DNA of 64,000 nt from CAIWHR01 sp963846855 (GTDB lineage: Bacteria > Pseudomonadota > Gammaproteobacteria > Burkholderiales > Casimicrobiaceae), in contig CAWJXK010000008.1 of assembly GCA_963846855.1 (NCBI GenBank), forward strand, positions 620,001 to 684,000, read 5' to 3'. Shown in pieces: positions 45,783 through 55,730 of this stretch. Every line of letters begins with the position of its first letter. The stretch's first letter is position 1. The position numbers were made by a program, and so were the translations under genes. The notes beneath the pieces were generated by a model that worked only from the letters and a program-made list of their open reading frames with translations, searched no databases and was not told where the DNA came from.

Positions 45783-47126
45783 ATGTCGCACATCCTGCAG
45801 GATCTTCCCGTCGGCCAGAAAGTCGGCATCGCCTTCTCGGGGGGGCTCGACACGAGCGCGGCGCTGCACTGGATGCGAGCGAAGGGGGCGATTCCGTACG
45901 CGTACACGGCGAATCTCGGCCAGCCCGACGAGCCGGACTACGACGAGATTCCGCGCCGCGCGGTGCAATACGGCGCCGAAAAGGCGAGGCTCATCGATTG
46001 TCGCGCCGCGCTGGTCGCCGAAGGGATTGCCGCGCTGCAGGCCGGCGCGTTCCACATCTCGACGGCGGGCGTCGCGTATTTCAACACGACGCCGCTCGGC
46101 CGCGCGGTGACCGGCACGATGCTCGTCGTCGCGATGCGCGAGGACGACGTCCACATCTGGGGCGACGGCAGCACGTACAAGGGCAACGACATCGAGCGCT
46201 TCTACCGCTACGGCCTCCTCGCCAACCCGAGCCTGCGCATCTACAAGCCGTGGCTCGACGCGAAGTTCATCGAAGAGCTGGGCGGGCGCAAGGAGATGTC
46301 GGAATACCTCACTCGCGCCGGCTTCGGCTACAAGATGAGCGCGGAGAAGGCCTATTCGACCGACTCGAACCTCCTCGGCGCGACGCACGAGGCGAAGGAC
46401 CTCGAGTTCCTCGACAAGGGCCTGCGCATCGTCCAGCCGATCATGGGCGTCGCGTTCTGGCGTGACGACGTCGCCGTCAAGGCCGAGACCGTCTCCGTCC
46501 GGTTCGACGAGGGACGCCCCGTTGCGTTGAACGGCGTCACGTTCACTGACGAGGTGGCGCTGCTCCTGGAAGCAAACGCGATCGGCGGTCGTCACGGGCT
46601 CGGAACGAGCGACCAGATCGAGAACCGGATCATCGAGGCGAAGAGCCGCGGCATCTACGAGGCTCCTGGAATGGCGCTTCTGCACATCGCCTACGAGCGG
46701 CTGGTCACCGGGATCCACAACGAGGACACGATCGAGCAGTACCGCGACGGCGGCCGGCGGCTCGGGCGACTGCTCTACCAGGGCCGCTGGTTCGACTCGC
46801 AGGCGATGATGCTGCGCGAGACGGCGCAGCGCTGGGTCGCGCGCGCGATCACCGGCGAGGTGACGCTGGAGCTTCGCCGCGGCAACGACTACTCGATACT
46901 CGACACGACGAGCCCGAACCTCACCTACAAGCCCGAGCGGCTCACGATGGAGAAGGGCGAGGCGTTCTTCACGCCGCAGGACCGCATCGGCCAGCTCACG
47001 ATGCGGAACCTCGACATCGTCGATACCCGCGAAAAGCTGCTGACCTACGCGAGGGCGGGACTGCTGAGACCTTCGGAGAGCTCGCCGTTGCCACGATTGA
47101 CGGACGGCGAGGACCGCAAGAAGTAG
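45783..47126 (+). CDS. argG: argininosuccinate synthase
   Basis: ATP-dependent ligase joining citrulline and aspartate in arginine synthesis. The 447-residue protein matches the E. coli-type length, with the ATP-binding FSGGLDTSAALHWM loop, TANLGQPDEPDYDEIPRRA, STYKGNDIERFYRYGL, and the conserved YSTDSNLLGATHEAKDLE. The ATG at 45783 (MSHILQDLPVG) fits the family; an upstream in-frame ATG/GTG at 45756 would add nine residues. TAGAAT at 45744-45749 may be the -10. Confidence 0.96.
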   Translation: MSHILQDLPVGQKVGIAFSGGLDTSAALHWMRAKGAIPYAYTANLGQPDEPDYDEIPRRAVQYGAEKARLIDCRAALVAEGIAALQAGAFHISTAGVAYFNTTPLGRAVTGTMLVVAMREDDVHIWGDGSTYKGNDIERFYRYGLLANPSLRIYKPWLDAKFIEELGGRKEMSEYLTRAGFGYKMSAEKAYSTDSNLLGATHEAKDLEFLDKGLRIVQPIMGVAFWRDDVAVKAETVSVRFDEGRPVALNGVTFTDEVALLLEANAIGGRHGLGTSDQIENRIIEAKSRGIYEAPGMALLHIAYERLVTGIHNEDTIEQYRDGGRRLGRLLYQGRWFDSQAMMLRETAQRWVARAITGEVTLELRRGNDYSILDTTSPNLTYKPERLTMEKGEAFFTPQDRIGQLTMRNLDIVDTREKLLTYARAGLLRPSESSPLPRLTDGEDRKK

Positions 47127-47249
47127 GCCACGCGGCGAACCCTCGGCCCCCGGGTAACCCGATCACGGCTTGCCCTCCGGCGGGCCGTTCAGCCTTCGGA
47201 AATCGCGCTTCGATCACCTGTCGGCGCCTCGATGCGAACGACCGCTTGC

Positions 47250-47416
47250 GGCCTATTCTGTTGAAAAACTCATTTGCAGTGCCGGAGTTGAGTGTCCTCG
47301 AAGAAGTCGACCGTCTAGAACGCGCTCAGAGCCATGCAAATCGATCAGGTGATGGTTTGAGACCCCCAAAATCGTCCCCGGAAAAACACGAATCGAGTTT
47401 TTCAACAGAATAGGCC
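47250..47416. mobile_element. 167-bp MITE-like element with 22-bp perfect terminal inverted repeats
   Basis: The left end 47250-47271 (begins GGCCTATTCTGTTGAAAAAC) is the exact reverse complement of the right end 47395-47416. The centre (47272-47394) encodes nothing. The TGTTGAAAAACTC-type end resembles termini of DDE transposase insertion sequences common in Proteobacteria. No transposase is present, so this is either a MITE moved in trans or a deletion remnant. A target-site duplication is not evident. The rest of the gap 47127-47631 shows no other feature I can support. Confidence 0.75.
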
Positions 47417-47631
47417 AGTTGCAGACGGCCAGCGTCGTCGTCCAGATTTCCCTGAAGCGGTCATACAACTTGGGTCCGTTTCCCCGGGAAATCAGCGCTG
47501 CAGACTTGCGTCATTTCCACCTCAATCTACCAACGGAGTGCCTCGGTTTGGGGGACGGGCAGGCGATACGTGTTCTCTTGGGGCGACGCGCAAACCCGTG
47601 TTCACCGGGTGCAAGACGACGCGACGTGGGT

Positions 47632-48735
47632 CTAGCGATTTTTCGTCGTTCGCAGCGGCGATCCCGGGGTGCGTGCCCCAGCCTTCCTCTTGGCTCGCCA
47701 CGCCGCAGGTGGCGAATCCGTCCAGCGACGGAACGCACGCGTAAATGCGGTCACATCGGCATAGCCAAGCACATCTGCAATTTCGGCAGGGTCATCTCCG
47801 AATCGATGAGTAGCTGCCGCGCAATTTCGTAGCGCACCTCCTCCAACAGTTGCCTGAAAGTCGTGCCCTGCGCCGCGAGCAATCGGTGGAGCGTACGTGT
47901 CGAGATCGAGAGCACTTTCGAGATCATGCCTTCCGATACCTTGCCGTTCATGAGCATCGCTCGCAACGCGCGGCGAACCTGTTCCGCCTTATCTTCGGGT
48001 GCGAGCATCTCCAGCTTTGCCGATTTCGCTCTCGAGCGCCCGATGCAATTTGGCATCGGACCCTGGTGGCGCGTGTTCGAGCCAGGACTTGCCGAACACG
48101 ATGGCGGTGCGGGCTGCATCAAACCGCGGAGCCGTGCGAAAGCATTGGAGGTATGGACGGATATCCTCGGGCCTGGCGTGGGAGAACGATACTTCATCGG
48201 GATGCCAGCGCGAACCGCATAAGGATCGCAGGATATTGAATTCGAAGGCCATGGCTAGGTCGTAGGCTTGAATGGCGCCCGGCATGTCGCGTTGATAGAT
48301 CGCGTAGCCCAGAGTGGCACGTTCGCCCTCGACCGCATGTGTGGGCAAACCACCGCGAGTCCGCAGGTGCATATGCAGTATTAGGCTGCGTAGCGCCAAT
48401 CGAACCGTTGGGGAGCGCCGCATTAGCTCGCCAATGAGACCTAACGCCGTTAGGTTCGCCTTTTGACCCACAAGCAACCCGAAGTGCATGCATCCGGTGA
48501 CTTCGCTACAGTGCTGGAGCAACTGACCGCCGGAAGGGTAGGCAACGGTGTTGTTGCCGTCAGCGAGCGTGCGGGGGTCGAGCCCGATGCTCGCCAGCAC
48601 TTTCGCCGGATCAAGACCGCGCTCTCGCAGGACCGAAGAAATGCCAAGCAGCGGAGCCACCCGCATCATGGCGTGTCCCGCGGCCGCGATCTCTGAACGC
48701 AACGTTTTTGTCGGTGGGCTCGAATTAGGCGACAT
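47632..48735 (-). pseudogene. AraC family regulator (OruR-like), two frameshifts
   Basis: A regulator of about 367 residues when the frame is repaired. The N-terminal ligand-binding domain (MMRVAPLLGISSVLRERGLDPAKV, LGLIGELMRRSPTVRLALRSL, SLCGSRWHPDEVSFSHARPEDIRPY) reads to about 48020, then the frame shifts. The first helix-turn-helix follows (MNGKVSEGMISKVLSISTRTLHRLL) and the frame shifts again near 47775, after which ADVLGYADVTAFTRAFRRWTD completes the second helix and the stop is at 47632. The second shift fits loss of one A in a run. It is divergent from the sulfatase gene set and likely controls it. Confidence 0.75.
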
Positions 48736-48902
48736 TTACCCTCTCTAGAGCGGGAATGCTCGGAGAGATGGCTGAATATGTCAAGTCAAAAACGCGAGCG
48801 CAGGGCTAGTATCTTCAATTTTTTCGAGTCTGGCCGAAGACACACTTCACCATGCGCAAGATCAGGGAAGTGGTGACTCGTGTCCTGCAAGGAGCAAAGA
48901 CG

Positions 48903-51386
48903 ATGAAAGTGGAACGGACACTGGTCGTGGCAATTGCCACGTTTCTGATTGCTGCCACGCTGGCGGTCACGCCGGCCTCTGCACAAGTGGTCACGGGTGT
49001 GCTTGGCGAGCCCACCGCCACGATCACTCTCCCTGGAAATCAACTACCAGCGCCGCCGCCGAAGTTCGGCGGCGTGATCAAAGAGTCGGCCAAGAATTCC
49101 ACGCCCTGGTGGCCGCCGCGCGTGGTACCGCCCAAGGGGGCGCCCAACGTGCTCCTGATCATGACCGACGACCAGGGCTACGGCGTAAGCGGCACCTTCG
49201 GCGGCGTCATCCCGACGCCCGCGCTCGATCGCGTCGCGAAGGCGGGGCTGCGCTACACGAATTCAACTCGACCGCGCTGTGCTCGCCGACGCGGGCGGCG
49301 CTGATCACCGGCCGCAACCACCACGCGGTCGGCTTTGGCGTGATCTCGGAACTCTCGACGGGCTATCCCGGCTACGACTCGATCATCGGGCCCGAGAACG
49401 CGACGATCGGCCGCATCCTCGCGGAAAACGGCTACGCCACGTCGTGGTTCGGCAAGAATCACAATACGCCGGGCTTCCAGTACAGCGTCTCCGGCCCCTT
49501 CGACCAATGGCCATCGGGGATGGGCTTCCAGTACTTCTACGGGTTCATGGGCGGCGAGACCGACCAGTGGCAGCCGTATCTGTTCCGCGATCACACGCAG
49601 ATCTTCCCGTGGATCGGGAAGCCCGGCTACAACCTCACCACCGACCTCGCGGACGAGGCGATCAAGCACATGCGCAGCCTCAACGCGGTGGCGCCCGACC
49701 AGCCGTTCTTCGTGTACTACGTTCCGGGCGGCGCCCACTCGCCGCATCAGCCGACCAAGGAGTGGATCGCCAAGTTCAAGGGCAAGTTCGACATGGGCTG
49801 GGAGAAGATGCGCGACGAGATCTTTGCCAACCAGAAACGCCTCGGCGTGATCCCGCCCGACACCAAGCTCACGCCCTGGCCGGACGAGCTGCCGAAGTGG
49901 GACTCGCTTTCCTTCCTGCAGAAGAAGCTCTATACGCGGCAGGCGGAGGTCTTCGCCGGCTACACGGCGTACACCGACCACGAAATCGGCCGCGTCATCC
50001 AGGCAGTCCAGGACATGGGCAAGCTCGACAACACGCTGATCATCTACATCTGCGGCGACAACGGCACCAGCCCCGAGGGCACGCTGTCGGGCACCTACAA
50101 CCAGATGACCGCCTATAACGGCATCCTGGACGTGCCGATGCCGCTGCAGCTGCTGCATTACGAGGACTGGGGCTCGGCGGCGACCTACCCGCACATGGCG
50201 GTCGCGTGGTCATGGGCGTTCGACACGCCGTTCAAGTGGACCAAGCAGGTCGCCTCGCACTTCGGCGGGACCCGCCAGGGAATGGCAATCTCGTGGCCGG
50301 GCCACATCAAGGACCTCGGCGGCGTGCGCACACCAGTTCCACCACATGATCGACATCGTGCCGACGATCCTCGAGGCCACCGGCATCCGGGCGCCCGAGC
50401 AGGTGGACGGCATCGCGCAGAAGCCGATCGAAGGTGTCAGCATGGCTTACACGTTCGACGCGGCCAACGCCAACGCCGCCACGACGCACAAGACCCAGTA
50501 TTTCGAGATGGCCGGCAACCGGGGCATCTACCACGAGGGCTGGTACGCGAACACGCACCCGCCGGTGCCCCCGTGGCAGCTGAACGCGAAGTTCCCCGAC
50601 GTGGGCGACTACCGGTGGGAACTCTACAACCTAGCCGCGGACTACTCGCAGAACGACGACCTCGCGGCGAAGATGCCGGACAAGTTGAAGGAGATGCAGG
50701 CGCTGTTCCAGCAGGAGGCGGAGAAGTACGGCGTCCTGCCGCTGGACAACTCCCAGTTCCAGCGCGCGATCACGCCGCGGCCGAGCCCGACGGCGGGGCA
50801 GACGCTGTTCACCTACGACGGCGAGAACGCTGGCATCCCCACCGGCAACTCGCCCAACATCCTCAACAAGTCGTTCACGATCACCGCCGAGATCGATGTG
50901 CCCAAGGGGGGTGCCGAGGGAATGATCGTCACCGAAGGCGGACGCTTCGGCGGCTACGGCCTGTTCCTCCTCAAGGGTAAGCCGGTGTTCGTCTACAACT
51001 TGCTCGACCTGAAGCGAATTCGCTGGCAGGGCGGCGTCGGCGGCGGCGACTGGCTCGGGGATTCCCTCAAGCCGGGCAAGCACACCATCGAATTCGACTT
51101 CACCTACGACGGCCCCGGCATCGCCAAGGGCGGGACCGGCGTCATGAAGGTGGACGGCCGGGTGCTCGCAACGCAGAAGCTCGAGCACACGATCCCATTC
51201 CTGTTGCCTCCGGACGAGACCTTCGATGTCGGCGTCGATACCCGCACGGGCGTGGACAACACCTACAAGATACCGTTCCGGTTCACGGGCAAGATCGACC
51301 GGCTGACCATTAAGCTCGGACCGACGCAGCTCGCGGAGGCCGACCAGATCAAGGTGCGCGAAGCGATCGCCCGGGCGAAAGACTAG
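48903..51386 (+). pseudogene. arylsulfatase, two frameshifts
   Basis: Exported type I sulfatase of about 827 residues when repaired. A signal peptide (VERTLVVAIATFLIAATLAVTPASAQ) is followed by the metal-binding LLIMTDDQGYG, then CSPTRAALITGR with the cysteine (codon 49280-49282) that becomes formylglycine. Further motifs are GENATIGRILAENGYAT-like PENATIGRILAENGYATSWF and YICGDNGTSPEG. The C-terminal 200 residues form a beta-sandwich. Frameshift one lies near 49262 (one T missing in a T run: TNF-NSTALC), two near 50325 (one extra base before HQFHHMIDIVPTILEATG). All catalytic motifs remain, so indels in the sequence read are as likely as true decay. Start ATG at 48903 has AAGGAGC upstream. 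Confidence 0.8.
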
Positions 51387-51442
51387 AGGCGGCGTGTGGA
51401 CCGGTGCCGCTTCGGATGTCCGCGAAAGCTAGCGGTCCAGAT

Positions 51443-51823
51443 ATGCTGAGGAAGGTTCTCTACCTTGCGGCGTTGACCGAAACAGGCGTCGGTCTGGCAC
51501 TGCTGGTCGTCCCGGCGATTGTCGTCAAGCTGCTGCTGGGCGTGGAGATCGACGGCACGGCGATGCTGCTGGCCCGGTTCTTCGGCATCTGTCTGCTAGC
51601 GTTCGAGGTCGCGTGCTGGCCGGTCTCCGACGACGGCATCGGCGGAGCGCGGGTGCTCGGCGCGCTGCTAACGTACAACCTGCTCTTCGCGCTGTACCTT
51701 GCCTACATTGGCGTGATTGGGGGTCCGACGGGCGTGCTGCTGTGGCCGGCGGTCGTTCTGCACGCGATCGTGGCAGCACTCCTGGCTCGGGCATCGACAG
51801 GCGACAAGGAAGCGAAGACATAG
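51443..51823 (+). CDS. small integral membrane protein
   Basis: A 126-residue protein with four membrane segments (LAALTETGVGLALLVVPAIVV, LARFFGICLLAFEVACW, LGALLTYNLLFALYLAYIGV, GVLLWPAVVLHAIVAALLA). I do not recognise a named family. It follows the sulfatase by 57 bases and precedes other exported proteins, so it is probably part of the same transcript. The start at 51443 (MLRKVLYL) is chosen over an upstream GTG at 51404 because it begins at the first membrane helix. Confidence 0.75.
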   Translation: MLRKVLYLAALTETGVGLALLVVPAIVVKLLLGVEIDGTAMLLARFFGICLLAFEVACWPVSDDGIGGARVLGALLTYNLLFALYLAYIGVIGGPTGVLLWPAVVLHAIVAALLARASTGDKEAKT

Positions 51824-51935
51824 AGGAATGGAGCGTGCCTGCTTGGTTTGCATCGAACAGAGTGGAATGTTGAACACCTACGGCCGTGGTTCGCCCGGAG
51901 CAATTTTCCGTCAACGACTCTTGAAGGAGATGGTC

Positions 51936-52220
51936 ATGAGCAAGCGTTCGTGGATGCTGGTCGCAGTTGCAATCGTTTTGGTCGCCGGCACTGCCGTCGC
52001 CCAATTCCCAATTGAGAACATGGTCGCCAACAGGGTAATCCAGAAGTACCAGAATTCGACCTGCGAACAATTGTGGGTGGCCCGCGGGCAGCAACCGGGC
52101 ATGGAGGAGCAGCGCGTCATCGGCATCCTGAAGAACGATCCGCAGATGCGCCAGGCGTTCTTCAACCAGATCGCTGGGCCGGTCATGAACAAGATGTTCG
52201 AATGCGGAATGATCCCTTGA
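51936..52220 (+). CDS. small exported protein, unknown
   Basis: A 94-residue protein with a signal peptide (MSKRSWMLVAVAIVLVAGTAVAQ) and a short helical body (VANRVIQKYQNSTCEQLWVARGQQ, RQAFFNQIAGPVMNKMFECGMIP) with two cysteines that may form a disulfide. The ATG at 51936 is preceded by AAGGAG with good spacing; an ATG at 51930 is too close. It lies in the sulfatase gene set. Function unknown. Confidence 0.8.
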   Translation: MSKRSWMLVAVAIVLVAGTAVAQFPIENMVANRVIQKYQNSTCEQLWVARGQQPGMEEQRVIGILKNDPQMRQAFFNQIAGPVMNKMFECGMIP

Positions 52221-52257
52221 GTTTGCGGTGGCCCGTAGTGGACGCACGGAGTCGGAG

Positions 52258-53195
52258 ATGAAGACAATGAACTGGTACCGGAGTCCCTACGCAATGGCAA
52301 TGTTGATGGCGCTGGGCGTGGTGGCATGGCTTACGCTTGTGGTCAGCGTGGGTGCACAGACGCCGCCGGACGCCAAGCCGGCTGCGCCAGCAGCAAATGC
52401 CGCCAAGCCGTCGAAAACCGCAAAGAAGCCGACCGCACCGGAGTTCAAGATGGTGCTGGAGCCCCGGGCGATGGATCTGCTCAAAGCGACCAGCGCCCGC
52501 CTCGCGGCGGCAAAATCGATGGCGTTCACGGCGACGGTCGGCTATGAGTTTCCCAGCAAGCTCGGGCCGCCGATCGCCTACACGATGCGCTACGACGTGA
52601 CGATGCAGCGCCCGAACCTGCTGAAGATCGTCATGCCGGGCGACGGACCGGCATCGGAGTTCTACTACGACGGCAAGACGATGATGGCGTATGCGCCCAC
52701 CGAGGACCTCGCCGCGGTGTCCGACGCGCCGCCGACCATCGACGCAGCGCTGAAGGCGGCCTACGACACGGCAGCAATCTATTTCCCGTTCACCGATCTG
52801 GTCGTGGACGATCCATATGCGGCGCTGACCGACGGAGTGATTCTCGCGTTCTACATTGGCCCGTCGGCGGTCGTCGGCGGTGCAAGACCGACATGGTGGC
52901 GTGGGCCAACGACGACGTGTTCCTGCAGATCTGGATCGGCGTCGACGACAAGCTGCCACGCCGAATTCGCGCGGTCTACGGCCGCGATCCGTTGCTGCTG
53001 CGCCACGAAATGGAACTGTCGAACTGGAAGCTCGATGCGGCTATGCCGGCGGAAACGTTCACGTCGCAGAAAGCGCAGGCGGCGAAGCGCGTCGCCTTCC
53101 AGAGTCCGGTCCCGACCGCGCCAACGGGGGTCAAGCCGCCGATGAAAGCGAAGCCGGCCAAGGCGGCGGCGCAGTCGCCAGCAAAGCCACAATGA
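52258..53195 (+). pseudogene. DUF2092 family exported protein, one frameshift
   Basis: A signal peptide (MAMLMALGVVAWLTLVVSVGAQ) and a Pro/Ala/Lys-rich linker precede a domain with EPRAMDLLKATSARLAAAKSMAFTATVGYEF and PNLLKIVMPGDGPASEFYYDGKTMMAYAP, the DUF2092 (outer-membrane lipoprotein carrier-like) pattern. The frame breaks near 52878, where one T appears to be missing (AVVGG then, in the next frame, KTDMVAWANDDVFLQIWIGVDDKLPRRIRAVY), and continues to 53195. The tail is Lys/Ala/Pro-rich. Start ATG at 52258; ATG at 52267 is an alternative. Part of the sulfatase gene set. Confidence 0.78.
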
Positions 53196-53209
53196 TCGGA
53201 GGCATGCGC

Positions 53210-53968
53210 ATGAAAGGGATTGTCACAGTCACTGCGGCGCTGATGGCCGGCGCTCTCGCGTTGTGGGTCGGGCCGGCGAACGGTTGGTCGTCCGCCAACC
53301 GCTATGGCGGTAGTACGAGTCATAGCTACGGATCGACGAGCCATACCAACGCCTGGGGCGGCAGCTCGTCGCACGAGGCGGGGGAGGGCACCGAGCACAC
53401 CAATACGTATGGCGGCAGCACGGCGCACAGCGCGTACGGCGGCACCGAGCACACCAACATGTACGGCGGCAGCACCTATGGCGCCGCCGGGTACGGGGCC
53501 TACCACACGTACCCGTCGGGCGCGACCGCCTACCACCCGCCGGGGTACACGTATCCGGCCTACTATCCGTACCACCCTCCGACCGCAGTGCCGTATTACT
53601 CGTCCGGCTGTTACGGCTGCGCCGCGGCGGCTGGCGCCATCGTTGGCGTGGCGGCGGGCGCGGCGGTAGCGTCCGCTAAAACGGCTGCCGCGACATCAAA
53701 CGCCTATGCCGCAGGAGTTGCAACGGGTAGCGCCAACACGGCCGCCGCCACCAGTGCCGCATACGGCGCCGGTGTTGCGACCGGAGCGGCAATCGCGGGC
53801 GCTCCGCTCGGTACGTCCTATGCGACGGGCGTGAGCTATGCGAGCCTGCCTGCCGGATCGATGCCGATCAACAAGAATGGCACGACGTATTACCTCAGCG
53901 GAAACACGTGGTTCCAGCCGGCGTATGGCGCGAATGGTCTTTTCTACACGGTGGTACCGGCGCCTTGA
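53210..53968 (+). CDS. exported Gly/Ser/Tyr/His-rich repeat protein
   Basis: A 252-residue exported protein. After the signal peptide (MKGIVTVTAALMAGALALW) come degenerate repeats of YGGST..H and GTEHTN (residues about 32-95), a Tyr/Pro-rich stretch, a Cys-Tyr-Gly-Cys-Ala patch with an alanine/glycine-rich helix resembling a glycine-zipper (AGAIVGVAAGAAVASAKTAAATS), and a C-terminal module with LPAGSMPINKNGTTYYLSGNTWFQP like that of DUF6515 proteins. The ATG at 53210 is chosen because GGAGG at 53198-53202 is correctly spaced for it and not for the ATGs at 53192 or 53204. Possibly envelope-associated; function unknown. Confidence 0.8.
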   Translation: MKGIVTVTAALMAGALALWVGPANGWSSANRYGGSTSHSYGSTSHTNAWGGSSSHEAGEGTEHTNTYGGSTAHSAYGGTEHTNMYGGSTYGAAGYGAYHTYPSGATAYHPPGYTYPAYYPYHPPTAVPYYSSGCYGCAAAAGAIVGVAAGAAVASAKTAAATSNAYAAGVATGSANTAAATSAAYGAGVATGAAIAGAPLGTSYATGVSYASLPAGSMPINKNGTTYYLSGNTWFQPAYGANGLFYTVVPAP

Positions 53969-54417
53969 GACGCGCGTGCATCATCGGGCCGAAACGTAAA
54001 GCGGGACGCAGGAAGCCTGCGATCCGAGGCGAGGCGACGAATCGATCCGGAAAGTTGTCTCCGTCGTGAACAGATTGCGCGCGCTGCTTCCGATGGTAAT
54101 TGCAAGCGGGCGTCGGGATGTGCGCTTATCAATCGTCGCAAGCCGCTAACAAGCTACGGGCCCTGGTACGTTAGCGGGTCTGTCCCGACGTTGACTGTCC
54201 GCTTCTTTAGCGTTAAGTGTCAAGTTTCCGGAAGATTTAATGGCAGCTCAGGGTCCGCAACCAGACAGGCATCATGTGGAGATTTACGGCGCCGATTCGC
54301 CTCGGTCGGCGCTGTGCGCTCAGGAATCGGAGTGCCGCGCACGTCGAATTGATAACAAACGTCGCCTCATGCGATGCCACAGAAGACATCCCTTCGCACT
54401 AAGCGCGCTGTCAGCGG
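53969..54417. other. non-coding region at the left edge of the low-GC island
   Basis: 449 bases without a convincing gene. It has a small hairpin, CGCAGG (54007-54012) with CCTGCG (54016-54021), and a 7-bp inverted repeat, CGCTAAC (54144-54150) with GTTAGCG (54170-54176). Composition shifts from core-like to AT-richer here, so the island edge may lie in this stretch. Confidence 0.4.
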
Positions 54418-55710
54418 CTATCGACACGTGACGGTGAAACTCGTCCAGCCGCATTCACCGCCTCCGCGACTATAGTTGTGCCTTACGTTCTTTTGTGCAG
54501 TCTCTGGACCCGCGTTGCAAAAGCGTCGATTCAAGGCTGCTAATGTCGCATCACCACCGCCGCCGATCGCTCGGAACTCCGAACACGTATAGGCGACAAC
54601 TCCAAGCCCGCGGCATGAATCGCCGCCACCGTTACCCATACATACATTGATAGGAACTTGCGCGGGAGGGCCCTGCTCCCGTTGCAGGGTATATAGTGCA
54701 TTCCACTTCGCGGCCGCAGCCTTGGCGGGTTCCACTTTCGTGAGTACCCACTGAAGGTCGCCCGTGCTTGCCTTCGGAAGGCGCGCGGTTAGGTCCCGAG
54801 ACGGGTCGTAGGCGTAAAACCACGCGGAGTCTTCTCCGATCTGACTAAACTCTATCGGTCTGTAATCGCATCCGTTGCCCGCGTTCACTGGGACAAATTC
54901 CTTCCACACGTTTGCGTACTTCTCCCAGTGGCCAGTGCACTTCGATCCTCCAACGACGGCGTTATATGTGTATGACAATGTGCCGGCAGGCACCGAATCA
55001 ACCGAGGGCGCGTTTGTGGCATACCCGGCCGGCAAGTACGTCTTGAAAAGGTCGGCCGGTTGCGCAAGCGAGGTGTCCGCCTCCTTCTGATTCGTGACGA
55101 TGCCGACTAATTCTCCCGCAAGGTTAAGGACCGGCGTACCGCTATATCCTTCGACGACAGTGAAGTAGATCGTCAGAACATCACCGTCGTCGGCACGATC
55201 CGTAGTAGTCAATTGAACCAGCCTCAGCCGAGGCTGCGGCTTACCGGGCGGCCACGGCAGAACGACGACTTGGTCAAATCTACCAGGCCGACGTGATGCA
55301 ACATCAGTTGTTCTGTAACCCTCACCATTTACTGTAAGAACGGCCACATCCAGTTCGGGGATAAGACGGACGCCCGCAGAACCGATCGACGTCTCGCGAA
55401 AGTTATCGTTTAACACCGAAACCTCTACGACCCGCAGCAGATTACCTCCCCCGTCGCGCTTCCAATCCGCATCCTTACCAACAACATGGCGCGCGGTCAG
55501 AATGACTCCGGGCTTGACGATAATCCCTGTCCCGTAACGCGGCTGTATCCTGACACCCTCCGAATTCGTACCAGTGACCGTAATCTTCACTACCGTTCGC
55601 CCTGCCGTCGACCAAATCTTGTCCAAATTATTTGGATCGCTTTGAGCGACAACACAATGCGCTATCGTGCATACCAGAACCGTAAGCAGGAGGCGCAAGA
55701 ACGTCTTCAT
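54418..55710 (-). CDS. exported trypsin-like serine protease
   Basis: A 430-residue exported protein. Signal peptide MKTFLRLLLTVLVCTIAHCVVAQ is followed by a chymotrypsin-fold domain with a full triad: His75 in ILTARHVVG, Asp121 in PELDVAVL and Ser190 in VEGYSGTPVL. The C-terminal 200 residues are cysteine-rich (about eight cysteines, for example SKCTGHWEKY, NGCDYRP, NVCMGNGGGDSCRG, YTCSEF, FCNAG, GECGW, TVTCR) and do not match a family I know; disulfides imply a periplasmic or secreted location. It follows the lipase gene by 20 bases in the same direction. G+C is far lower than the core, so it was probably acquired. Confidence 0.88.
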   Translation of the reverse strand: MKTFLRLLLTVLVCTIAHCVVAQSDPNNLDKIWSTAGRTVVKITVTGTNSEGVRIQPRYGTGIIVKPGVILTARHVVGKDADWKRDGGGNLLRVVEVSVLNDNFRETSIGSAGVRLIPELDVAVLTVNGEGYRTTDVASRRPGRFDQVVVLPWPPGKPQPRLRLVQLTTTDRADDGDVLTIYFTVVEGYSGTPVLNLAGELVGIVTNQKEADTSLAQPADLFKTYLPAGYATNAPSVDSVPAGTLSYTYNAVVGGSKCTGHWEKYANVWKEFVPVNAGNGCDYRPIEFSQIGEDSAWFYAYDPSRDLTARLPKASTGDLQWVLTKVEPAKAAAAKWNALYTLQREQGPPAQVPINVCMGNGGGDSCRGLGVVAYTCSEFRAIGGGGDATLAALNRRFCNAGPETAQKNVRHNYSRGGGECGWTSFTVTCR

Positions 55711-55730
55711 GGCGACCTCACTTGCGCTAA

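Noticed and set aside
47863..48222. Plus-strand frames inside the broken AraC gene
   Set aside because: They are shadows of the AraC coding sequence, whose domains read clearly on the minus strand once the frame is repaired.
54144..54176. Integron attC site
   Set aside because: The half-sites do not fit the RYYYAAC/GTTRRRY consensus, the element is too short and no integron integrase or cassette array is present.
54240..54431. A 63-codon plus-strand frame in the non-coding region
   Set aside because: No ribosome site, no recognisable domain, and it runs into the end of the protease gene on the other strand.
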